64,000 nt of DNA. It comes from Prosopocoilus inquinatus. Taxonomy: Eukaryota; Arthropoda; Insecta; Coleoptera; Lucanidae. The stretch is from contig CM069880.1 of the NCBI GenBank assembly GCA_036172665.1, forward strand, positions 3,970,501 to 4,034,500, read 5' to 3'. Below, piece by piece: positions 12,501 to 24,700 of this stretch (its first letter is position 1; each line of letters starts with the position of its first letter). The notes under the pieces are model-generated. The model was not told where the DNA came from, ran no database searches, and was given only the letters and a program-made list of their open reading frames with translations. A program made the translations under genes and the position numbers.

Positions 12501-15378
12501 TGTGAGATACAAAGTTTTCGGACGCAGCGGAAGCTGGAAATAGTTTTGAACGAAGCAACATGTATTAGCGTTATTCCTGTGATGTATCTAATCTATCCTT
12601 ACTTATCTGTCATGTTATTTGACGTTACGATGGACTCCAGTAACTCTGATTTGAGATACGAAGTTCTCGCACTCAGCAGAAGCTGGAAATAGTTTTGAAC
12701 GAAACAACACGTATTAGCGTTGTTCCTGTGATGTATCTAATCGATCCTTACGTATCTATCATGTTATTTGACGTTACGATGGACTCCAGTAACTCTGATG
12801 TGAGATACGAAGTTTTCGGACGCAGCGGAAGCTGGAAATAGTTTTGAACGAAACAACACGTATTAGCATTGTTCCTGTGATGTATCTAATCGATCCTTAC
12901 TTATCCAATATGTTATTTGACGTTTCAACGGACTCCAGTAACTCTGATGTGAGATACGAATTTCTCGCACTCAGCAGAAGCTGGAAATAGTTTTGAACGA
13001 AACAACACGTATTAGCTTTGTTCCTGTGATGTATCTAATCGATCCTTACTTATCTATCATGTTATTTAACGTTACGATGGACTCCAGTAACTCTGATGTG
13101 AGATACGAAGTTCTCGGACGCAGCGGAAGCTGGAAATAGTTTTGAACGAAATAACACCTATTAGCGTTGTTCCTGTGATGTATCTAATCGATCCTTACTT
13201 ATCTAACATGTTGTTTGACGTTTCAACGGACTCCAGTAACCCTGATGTGAGATACGAAGTTCTCGCACTCAGCAGAAGCTGGAAATAGTTTTGAACGAAA
13301 CAACACGTATTAGCATTGTTCCTGTGATGTATCTAATCGATCCTTACTTATCTATCATGTTATTTGACGTTACGATGGACTCCAGTAACTCTGATGTGAG
13401 ATACGAAGTTTTCGGACGCAGCGGAATCTGGAAATAGTTTTGAACGAAATAACACGTATTTGCGTTGTTCCTGTGATGTATCTAATCGATCCTTACTTAT
13501 CTAATATGCTATTTGACGTTTCAACGGACTCCAGTAACTCTGATGTGAGATACGAAGTTCTCGCACTCAGCAGAAGCTGGAAATAGTTTTGAACGAAACA
13601 ACACCTATTAGCATTGTTCCTGTGATGTATCTAATCGATCCTTACTTATCTATCATGTTATTTGACGTTACGATGGACTCCAGAAACTCCGATGTGATAT
13701 ACGAAGTTTTCGGACGCAGCGGAAGCTGGAAATAGTTTTGAACGAAACAACACGTATTAGCATTGTTCCTGTGATGTATCTAATCGATCCTTACTTATCT
13801 ATCATGTTATTTGACGTTACGATGGACTCCAGTAACTCTGATGTGAGATACGAAGTCTTCGGACGCAGCGAAAGCTGGAAATAGTTTTGAACGAAACAAC
13901 ACGTATTAGCGTTGTTCCTGTGATGTATCTAATCGATCCTTACTTATCTAATATGTTATTTGACGTTTCAACGGACTCCAGTAACTCTGATGTGAGATAC
14001 GAAGTTCTCGCACTCAGCAGAAGCTGGAAATAGTTTTGAACGAAACAACACGTATTAGCATTGTTCCTGTGATGTATCTAATCGATCCTTACTTATCTAT
14101 CATGTTATTTGACGTTACGATGGACTCCAGTAACTCTGATGTGAGATACGAAGTTTTCGGACGCAGCGGAATCTGGAAATAGTTTTGAACGAAATAACAC
14201 GTATTTGCGTTGTTCCTGTGATGTATTTAATCGATCCTTACTTATCTAATATGTTAATTGACGTTTCAACGGACTCCAGTAACTCTGATGTGAGATACGA
14301 ATTTCTCGCACTCAGCAGAAGCTGGAAATAGTTTTGAATGAAACAACACGTATTAGCATTGTTCCTGTGATATATCTAATCGATTGTTACTTATCTATCA
14401 TGTTATTTGACGTTACGATGGACCCCAGTAACTCTGATGTGAGATACGAAGTCTTCGGACGCAGCGAAAGCTGGAAATAGTTTTGAACGAAACAACACGT
14501 ATTAGCGTTGTTCCTGTGATGTATCTAATCGATCCTTACTTATCTAATATGTTATTTGACGTTTCAACGGACTCCAGTAACTCTGATGTGAGATAAGAAG
14601 TTCTCGCACTCAGCAGAAGCTGGAAACAGTTTTGAACGAAACAACACGTATTAGCTTTGTTCCTGTGATGTATCTAATCGATTGTTACTTATCTATCATG
14701 TTATTTGACGTTACGATGGACCCCAGTAACTCTGATGTGAGATACGAAGTTTTCGGACGCAGCGGAAGCTGGAAATAGTTTTGAACGAAATAACACGTAT
14801 TAGCGTTGTTCCTGTGATGTATCTAATCGATCCTTACTTATTTAATATGTTAATTGACGTTCCAGCGGACTCCAGTAACTCTTATGTGAGATACGAAGTT
14901 CTCGCACTCAGCAGAAACTGGAAATAGTTTTGAACGAAACAACACGTATTAGCGTTGTTCCTGTGATGTATCTAATCGATCCTTACTTATCTAATATGTT
15001 ATTTGACGATTCAACTAACTCCAGTAACTCTGATGTGAGATACGAAGTTTTCGGACGCAGCGGAAGCTGGAAATAGTTTCGAACGAAATAACACGTATTA
15101 GCGTTGTTCCTGTAATGTATCTAATCGATCCTTACTTATCCAATATGTTAATTGACGTTCCAACGGACTCCAGTAACTCAGATGTGAGATACGAAGTTCT
15201 CGCACTCAGCAGAAGCTGGAAATAGTTTTGAAAGAAACAACACGTATTAGCATTGTTCCTGTGATGTATCTAATCGATCCTTACTTATCTATCATGTTAT
15301 TTGACGTTACGATGGACTCCAGTAACTCTGATGTGAGATACGAAGTTTTGGGACGCAGCGGAAGCTGGAAAGAGCTTT
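9568..15378 (+). repeat. 39-mer higher-order repeat, copy 3 (5811 bp, complete)
   Basis: The copy follows copy 2 at an offset of 5811 bp over most of its length and ends where the next 'aaagagcttt' marker begins copy 4. Internally it differs from copy 2 by scattered substitutions and by some exchanged monomers: the stretch near 13000-14500 has 'atttaacgtt', 'aacacctatt' and 'cgtatttgcg' variants that I did not see at the matching place in copy 2. The total length is nevertheless identical, so gains and losses of monomers have balanced. Confidence 0.82.
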
Positions 15379-18300
15379 GAACGAAATAACACGTATTAGC
15401 GCTGTTCCTGTGATGTATCTAATCGATCCTTACTTATCTAATATGTTGTTTGAGGTTTCAACGGACTCCAGTAACTCTGATGTGAGATACGAAGTTCTCG
15501 CACTCAGCAGAAGCTGGAAATAGTTTTGAACGAAACAACACGTATTAGCATTGTTCCTGTGACGTATCCAATCGATCCTTACTTATCTATCATGTTATTT
15601 GACGTTACGATGGACTCCAGTAACTCTGATGTGAGATACGAAGTTTTCGGACGCAGCGTAAGCTGGAAATAGTTTTGAACGAAATAACACGTATTAGCGT
15701 TGTTCCTGTGATGTATCTAATCGATCCTTACTTATCTAATATGTTAATTGAACTTTCAACGGACTCCAGTAACTCTGATGTGAGATACGAAGTTCTCGAA
15801 CTCAGCAGAAGCTGGAAATAGTTTTGAACGAAACAACACGTATTAGCATTGTTCCTGTGATGTATCTAATCGATCCTTACTTATCTAATATGTTATTTGA
15901 CGTTTCAAAGGACTCCAGTAACTCTGATGTGGGATACGAAGTTCTCGCACTCAGCAGAAGCTGGAAATAGTTTTGAACGAAACAACACGTATTAGCATTG
16001 TTCCTGTGATGTATCTAATCGATCCTTACTTATCTATCATGTTATTTGACTTTACGATAGACTCCAGTAACTCTGATGTGAGATACGAAGTTTTCGGACG
16101 CAGTGGAAGCTGGAAATAGTTTTGAACGAAATAACACGTATTAGCGTTGTTCCTGTGATGTATCTAATCGATCCTTACTTATCCAATATGTTATTTGACG
16201 TTTCAACGGACTCCAGTAACTCTGATGTGAGATACGAAGTTCTCGCACTCAGCAGAAGCTGGAAATAGTTTTGAACGAAACAACACGTATTAGCATTGTT
16301 CCTGTGATGTATCTAATCGATCCTTACTTATCCATCATGTTATTTGACGTTACGATGGACTCCAGTAACTCTGATGTGAGATACGAAGTTTTCGGACGCA
16401 GCGGAATCTGGAAATAGTTTTGAACGAAATAACACGTATTTGCGTTGTTCCTGTGATGTATCTAATCGATCCTTACTTATCTAATATGCTATTTGACGTT
16501 TCAACGGACTCCAGTAACTCTGATGTGAGATACGAAGTTCTCGCACTCAGCAGAAGCTGGAAATAGTTTTGAACGAAACAACACCTATTAGCATTGTTCC
16601 TGTGATGTATCTAATCGATCCTTACTTATCTATCATGTTATTTGACGTTACGATGGACTCCAGAAACTCCGATGTGATATACGAAGTTTTCGGACGCAGC
16701 GGAAGCTGGAAATAGTTCTGAACGAAACAACACGTATTAGCACTGTTCCTGTGATGTATCTAATCGATCCTTACTTATCTATCATGTTATTTGACGTTAC
16801 GATGGACTCCAGTAACTCTGATGTGAGATACGAAGTTTTCGGACGCAGTGGAAGCTGGAAATAGTTTTGAACGAAATAACACGTATTAGCGTTGTTCCTG
16901 TGATATATCTAATCGATCCTTACTTATCCAATATGTTATTTGACGTTTCAACGGACTCCAGTAACTCCGATGTGAGATACGAAGTTCTCGCACTCAGCAG
17001 AAGCTGGAAATAGTTTTGAACGAAACAACACGTATTAGCTTTGTTCCTGTGATGTATCTAATCGATCCTTGCTTATCTGTCATGTTATTTGACGTTACGA
17101 TGGACTCCAGTAACTCTGATTTGAGATACGAAGTTCTCGCACTCAGCAGAAGCTGGAAATAGTTTTGAACGAAACAACACGTATTAGCGTTGTTCCTGTG
17201 ATGTATCTAATCGATCCTTACTTATCTAATATGTTAATTGACGTTTCAACGGACTCCAGTAACTCTGATGTGAGATACGAATTTCTCGCACTCAGCAGAA
17301 GCTGGAAATAGTTTTGAACGAAACAACACGTATTAGCATTGTTCCTGTGATATATCTAATCGATCCTTACTTATCTAATATGTTATTTGACGTTTCAACG
17401 GACTCCAGTAACTCTTATGTGAGATACGAAGTTCTCGCACTCAGCAGAAGCTGGAAATAGTTTTGAACGACACAACACGTATTAGCGTTATTCCTGTGAT
17501 GTATCTAATCGATCCTTACTTATCTATTACGTTATTTGACTTTACGATGGACTCCAGTAACTCTGATGTGAGATACGAAGTTTTCGGACGCAGCGGAAGC
17601 TGGAAATAGTTTTGAACGAAACAACACGTATTAGCGTTATTCCTGTGATGTATGAAATCGATCCTTACTTATCTATTACGTTATTTGACGTTACGATGGA
17701 CTCCAGTAACTCTGATGTGATATACGAAGTTTTCGGACGCACCGGAAGCTGGAAATAGTTTTGAAGGAAATAACACGTATTATCGTTGTTTCTGTGATGT
17801 ATCTAATCGATCCTTACTTATCTAATATGTTGTTTGATGTTTCAACGGACTCCAGTAACTCTGATGTGAGATACGAAGTTCTAGCACTCAGCAGAAGCTG
17901 GAAATAGTTTTGAACGAAACAACACGTATTAGCATTGTTCCTGTGATGTATCTAATCGATCCTTACTTATCTAATATGTTATTTGACGTTTCAACGGACT
18001 CCAGTAACTCTGATGTGAAATACGAAGTTCTCGCACTCAGCAGAATCTGGAAATAGTTTTGAACGAAACAACACGTATTGGCATTGTTCCTGTGATGTAT
18101 CTAATCGATCCTTACTTATCTATCATGTTATTTGACGTTACGATATACTCCAGTAACTCTGATGTGAGATACGAAGTTCTCGGACGCAGCGGAAGCTGGA
18201 AATAGTTTTGAACGAAATAACACGTATTAGCGTTGTTCCTGTGATGTATCTAATCGATCCTTACTTATCTAATATGTTATTTGACGTTTCAACGGACTCC

Positions 18301-18805
18301 AGTAACTCTGATGTGAGATACGAAGTTCTCGCACTCAGCAGAAGCTGGAAATAGTTTTGAACGAAACAACACGTATTAGCATTGTTCCTGTGATGTATCT
18401 AATCGATCCTTACTTATCCAATATGTTATTTGACGTTTCAACGGACTCCAGTAACTCTGATGTGAGATACTTAGTTCTCGCACTCAGCAGAAGCTGGAAA
18501 TAGTTTTGAACGAAACAACACGTATTAGCTTTGTTCCTGTGATGTATCTAATCGATCCTTACTTATCTATCATGTTATTTAACGTTACGATGGACTCCAG
18601 TAACTCTGATGTGAGATACGAAGTTCTCGGACGCAGCGGAAGCTGGAAATAGTTTTGAACGAAATAACACCTATTAGCGTTGTTCCTGTGATGTATCTAA
18701 TCGATCCTTACTTATCTAACATGTTGTTTGACGTTTCAACGGACTCCAGTAACTCTGATGTGAGATACGAAGTTCTCGCACTCAGCAGAAGCTGGAAATA
18801 GTTTT
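15379..18805 (+). repeat. 39-mer higher-order repeat, copy 4 (rearranged, 23 monomers)
   Basis: The copy starts like copy 3 at an offset of 5811 bp. Five extra monomers lie between about 16260 and 17000; part of these match copy 3 near 13270-13740 (the 'cgtatttgcg' monomer lies at 16421 against 13441, 20 monomers apart). The offset then becomes 6556 bp (44 monomers), as shown by 'actcttatg' at 17411 and 'atgtatgaaatcg' at 17648. Near 18400 it jumps to an offset of 5513 bp (37 monomers), matching the 12.9-13.2-kb region with 'ttatccaatatg', 'atttaacgtt' and 'aacacctatt'. All joins keep the 149-bp phase. Confidence 0.78.
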
Positions 18806-21785
18806 GAACGAAACAACACGTATTAGCATTGTTCCTGTGATGTATCTAATCGATCCTTACCTATCTATCATGTTATTTGACGTTACGATGGACTCCAGTA
18901 ACTCTGATGTGAGATACGAAGTTTTCGGACGCAGCGCAAGCTGGAAATAGTTTTGAACGAAATAACACGTATTAGCGTTGTTCCTGTGATGTATCTAATC
19001 GATCCTTACCTATCTAACATGTTGTTTGACGTTTCAACGGACTCCAGTAACTCTGATGTGAGATACGAAGTTCTCGCATTCAGCAGAAGCTGGAAATAGT
19101 TTTGAACGAAACAACACGTATTATCATTGTTCCTGTGATGTATCTAATCGATCCCTACTTATCTATCATCTTATTTGACGTTACGATGGACTCCTGTAAC
19201 TCTGATGTGAGATACGAAGTTTTCGGACGCAGCGGAAGCTGGAAATAGTTTTGAACGAAATAACACGTATTAGCGTTGTTCCTGTGATGTATCTAATCGA
19301 TCCTTACTTATCTATCATGTTATTTGACGTTACGATGTACTCCAGTAACTCTGATGTGAGATACGAAGTTTTGGCACTCAGCAGAAGCTGGAAATAGTTT
19401 TGAACGAAACAATACGTAAAAGCGTTGTTCCTGTGATGTATCTAATCGATCCTTACTAATCTATCATGTTATTTGACGTTACGATGGACTCCAGTAACTC
19501 TGATGTGAGATACGAAGTTTTCCTACGCAGCGGAAGCTGGAAATAGTTTTGAACGAAATAAAACGTATTAGCGTTGTTCCTGTGATGTATCTAATCGATC
19601 CTTACTTATCTAATATGTTATTTGAGGTTTCAACGGACTCCAGTAACTCTGATATGAGATACGAAGTTCTCGCACTCAGCAGAAGCTGGAAATAGTTTTG
19701 AACGAAACAACACGTATCAGCATTGTTCCTGTGATGTATCTAATCGATCCTTACTTATCTATCATGTTATTTGACGTTACGATGGACTCCAGTAACTCTG
19801 ATGTGAGATACGAAGTTCTCGCACTCAGCAGAAGCTGGAAATAGTTTTGAACGAAACAACACGTATTAGCATTGTTCCTGTGATGTATCTAATCGATCCT
19901 TACTTATCTATCATGTTATTTGACGTTACGATGGACTCCAGTAACTCTGATGTGAGATACGAAGTTTTCGGACGCAGCGGAAGCTGGCAATAGTTTTGAA
20001 CTAAATAACACGTATTAGCGTTGTTCCTGTGATGTATCTAATCGATCCTTACTTATCTAATATGTTATTTGACGTTTCAACGGACTCCAGTAACTCTGAT
20101 GTGAGATACGAATTTCTAGCACTCAGCAGAAGCTGGAAATAGTTTTGAACGAAACAACACGTATTAGCATTGTTCCTGTGATGTATCTAATCGATCCTTA
20201 TTTATCTATCATGTTATTTGACGTTACGATGGACTCCAGTATCTCTGATGTGAGATACGAAGTTCTCGGACGCAGCGGAAGCTGGAAATAGTTTTGAACG
20301 AAACAACACGTATTAGCGTTATTCCTGTGATGTATCTAATCGATCCTTACTTATCTATTACGTTATTTGACGTTACGATGGACTCCAGTAACTCTGATGT
20401 GATATACGAAGTTTTCGGACGCAGCGTAAGCTGGAAATAGTTTTGAACGAAACAATACGCATTAGCGTTGTTCCTGTGATGTATCTAATCGATCCTTACT
20501 AATCTAACATGTTATTTGACGTTACGATGGACTCCAGTAACTCTGATGTGAGATACGAAGTTTTCTTATGCAGCGGAAGCTGGAAATAGTTTTGAACCAA
20601 ATAACACGTATTAGCGTTGTTCCTGTGATGTATCTAATCGATCCTTACTTATCTAATATGTTATTTGACGTTTCAACGGACTCCAGTAACTCTGATGTGA
20701 GATACGAAGTTCTCGCACTCAGCAGAAGCTGGAAATAGTTTTGAACGAAACAACACGTATTAGCATTGTTCCTGTGATGTATCTAATCGATCCTTACTTA
20801 TCTATCATGTTATTTGACGTTACGATGGACTCCAGTAACTCTGATGTGTGATAGGAAGTTTTCGGACGCAGCGGAAGCTGGAAATAGTTTTGAAGGAAAT
20901 AACACGTATTAGCGTTGTTCCTGTGATGTATCTAATCGATCCTTACTTATTTAATATGCTATTTTACGTTTCAACGGACTCCAGTAACTCTGATGTGAGA
21001 TACGAAGTTCTCGCACTCAGCAGAAGCTGGAAATAGTTTTGAACGAAACAACACGTATTAGCATTGTTCCTGTGATGTATCTAATCGATCCATACTTATC
21101 TAATATATTATTTGACGTTTCAACGGACTCCAGTAACTCTGATGTGAGATACGAAGTTCTCGCACTCAGCAGAAGCTGGAAATAGTTTTGAACGAAACAG
21201 CACGTATTAGCATTGTTCCTGTGATGTATCTAATCGATCCTTACTAATCTATCATGTTATTTGACGTTACGATGGACTCCAGTAACTCTGATGTGAGATA
21301 CGAAGTTTTCGGACGCAGCGTAAGCTGGAAATAGTTTTGAACGAAACAATACGTATTAGCGTTGTTCCTGTGATGTATCTAATCGATCCTTACTAATCTA
21401 TCATGTTATTTGACGTTACGATGGACTCCAGTAACTCTGATGTGAGATACGAAGTTTTCGGACGCAGCGGAAGCTGGCAATAGTTTTGATCGAAATAACA
21501 CTTATTAGCGTTGTTCCTGTGATGTATCTGGTCGATCCTTACTTATCTAATATGCTATTTGACGTTACAACGGACACCAGTAACTCTGATGTGAGATACG
21601 AAGTTCTCGCACTCAGCAGAAGCTGGAAATATTTTTGAACGAAACAACACGTATTAGCATTGTTCCTGTGATGTATCTAATCGATCCTTAGTTATCTATC
21701 ATGTTATTTGACGTTACGATGGACTCCAGTAACTCTGATGTGAGATACGAAGTTCTCGCACTCAGCAGAAGCTGGAAATAGTTTT
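18806..21785 (+). repeat. Mosaic satellite segment between two higher-order domains
   Basis: These 20 monomers do not belong cleanly to either neighbour. The part from about 18840 to 19380 matches 24350-24890 at 5513 bp (37 monomers), sharing 'gcagcgcaagctgg', 'ctatcatcttat' and 'gatgtactcc'. The 'tcctacgcag' monomer near 19521 resembles 'tcttacgcag' at 23991 (30 monomers away) and 'tcttatgcag' at 20564. The segment also contains rare single changes such as 'tacgtaaaagcg' near 19416 and 'gatcgaaataac' near 21489. It looks like a junction zone built from older exchanges. Confidence 0.7.
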
Positions 21786-24700
21786 GAACGAAACAACACG
21801 TATTAGCATTGTTCCTGTGATGTATCTAATCGATCCTTACTTATCTATCATGTTATTTGACGTTACGATGGGCTCCAGTAACTCTGATGTGATATACGAA
21901 GTTTTCGGACGCAGCGGAAGGTCAAAATAGTTTTGAACGAAATAACACGTATTAGCGTTGTTCCTGTGATGTATCTAATCGATCCATACTTATCCAATAT
22001 GTTATTTGAGGTTCCAACGTTCTCCATTAACTCTGATGTGAGATACGAAGTTCTCGCACTCAGCAGAAGCTGGAAATAGTTTTGAACGAAACAACACGTA
22101 TTAGCGTTGTTCCTGTGAAGTATCTTATCGATCCTTACTTATCTAATATGTTAATTGACGATCCAACGGACTAAAGTAACTCTGATGTGAGATACGAAGT
22201 TTTCGGACGCAGCGGAAGCTGGAAATAGTTTTGAACGAAACAATACGTATTAGCGTTATTCCTGTGATGTATCTAATCGATCCTTACTTATCTATTACGT
22301 TATTTGACGTTACGATGGACTCCAGTAACTCTGATGTGATATACGAAGTTTTCGGACGCACCGGAATCTGGAAATAGTTTTGAAGGAAATAACACGTATT
22401 AACGTTGTTCCTGTGATGTATCTAATCGATCCTTACTTATATAATATGTTGTTTGACGTTTCAACGGACTCCAGTAACTCTGATGTGAAATACGATGTTC
22501 TCGCACTCAGCAGAAACTGGAAATAGTTTTGAACGAAACAACACGTATTAGCATTGTTCCTGTGATGTATCTAATGGATCCTTACTTATCTATCATGTTA
22601 TTTGACGTTACGATGGACTCCAGTAACTCTGATGTGAGATACGAATTTGTCGGAAGCAGCGGAAGCTGGAAATAGTTTTGAACGAAATAACACGTATTAG
22701 CGTTGTTCCTGTGATGTATCTAATCGATCCTTACTTATCTAATATGTTATTTGACGTTTCAACGGAATCCAGTAACTCTGATGTGAGATACGAAGTTCTC
22801 GCACTCAGCAGAAGCTGGAAATAGTTTTGAACGAAACAACACGTATTAGCATTGTTCCTGTGATGTATCTAATCGATCCTTACTTATCTCTCATGTTATT
22901 TGACGTTACGATGGACTCCAGTAACTCTGATGTGTGATACGAAATTTTCGGACGCAGCGGAAGCTGGAAATAGTTTTGAACGAAACAATACGTATTAGCG
23001 TTGTTCCTGTGATGTATCTAATCGATCCTTACTTATCTAATATGTTAATTGACGTTTCAACGGACTCCAGTAACTCTGATGTGAAATACGATGTTCTCGC
23101 ACTCAGCAGAAACTGGAAATAGTTTTGAACGAAACAACACGTATTAGCATTGTTCCTGTGATGTATCTAATGGATCCTTACTTATCTATCATGTTATTTG
23201 ACGTTACGATGGACTCCAGTAACTCTGATGAGAGATACGAAGTTGTCGGAAGCAGCTTAAGCTGGAAATAGTTTTGAACGAAATAACACGTATTAGCGTT
23301 GTTCCTGTGATGTATCTAATCGATCCTTACTTATCTATTACGTTATTTGACGATGCGATGGACTCCAGTAACTCTGATGTGAGATACGAAGTTCTCGCAC
23401 TCAGCAGAAGCTGGAAATAGTTTTGAACGAAACAACGCGTATTAGCATTGTTCCTGTGATGTATCTAATCGATCCTTACTTATCTATCATGTTATTTGAC
23501 GTTACCATGGGCTCCAGTAACTCTGATGTGATATACGAAGTTTTCGGACGCAGAGGAAGCTCGAAATAGTTTTGAACGAAATAACACGTATTAGCGTTGT
23601 TCCTGTGATGTATCTAATCGATCCCTACTTATCTAATATGTTATTTGACGTTTCAACGGACTCCAGTAACTCTGATGTGAGATACGAAGTTCTCGCACTC
23701 AGCGGAAGCTGGAAATAGTTTTGAACGAAACAACACGTATTAGCGTTATTCCTGTGATGTATCTAATCGATCCTTACTTATCTATTACGTTATTTGACGT
23801 TACGATGGACTCCAGTAACTCTGATGTGATATACGAAGTTTTCGGACGCAGCGTAAGCTGGAAATAGTTTTGAACGAAACAATATGTATTAGCGTTGTTC
23901 CTGTGATGTATCTAATCGATCCTTACTAATCTATCATGTTATTTGACGTTACGATGGACTCCAGTAACTCTGATGTGAGATACGAAGTTTTCTTACGCAG
24001 CGGAAGCTGGAAATAGTTTTGAACGAAATAAAACGTATTAGCGTTGTTCCTGTGATGTATCTAATCGATCCTTACTTATCTAATATGTTATTTGACGTTT
24101 CAACGGACTCCAGTAACTCTGATATGAGATACGAAGTTCTCGCACTCAGCAGAAGCTGGAAATAGTTTTGAACGAAACAACACGTATTAGCATTGTTCCT
24201 GTGATGTATCTAATCGATCCTTACTAATCTATCATGTTATTTGACGTTACGATGGACTCCAGTAACTCTGATGTGAGATACGAAGTTTTCGGACGCAGCG
24301 GAAGCTGGAAATAGTTTTGAACGAAATAACACGTATTAGCGTTGTTCCTGTGATGTATCTAATCGATTCTTACCTATCTATCATGTTATTTGACGTTACG
24401 ATGGACTCCAGTAACTCTGATGTGAGATACGACGTTTTCGGACGCAGCGCAAGCTGGAAATAGTTTTGAACGAAATAACACGTATTAGCGTTGTTCCTGT
24501 GATGTATCTAATCGATCCTTACCTATCTAACATGTTGTTTGACGTTTCAACGGACTCCAGTAACTCTGATGTGAGATACGAAGTTCTCGCATTCAGCAGA
24601 AGCTGGAAATAGTTTTGAACGAAACAACACGTATTATCATTGTTCCTGTGATGTATCTAATCGATCCCTACTTATCTATCATCTTATTTGACGTTACGAT

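Noticed and set aside
20848..21036. Open reading frame of 62 codons
   Set aside because: It arises because one monomer lost a stop-generating arrangement ('gtgtgatagg'). The same translated pattern recurs wherever the satellite has that change, the 149-bp unit shifts frame every copy, and there is no start context or codon bias distinct from the repeat.
22934..23122. 62-codon frame repeated exactly at 32023-32211
   Set aside because: The two copies lie 9089 bp apart and are simply the duplicated 45-monomer block. Identity reflects duplication of satellite DNA, not conservation of a protein.
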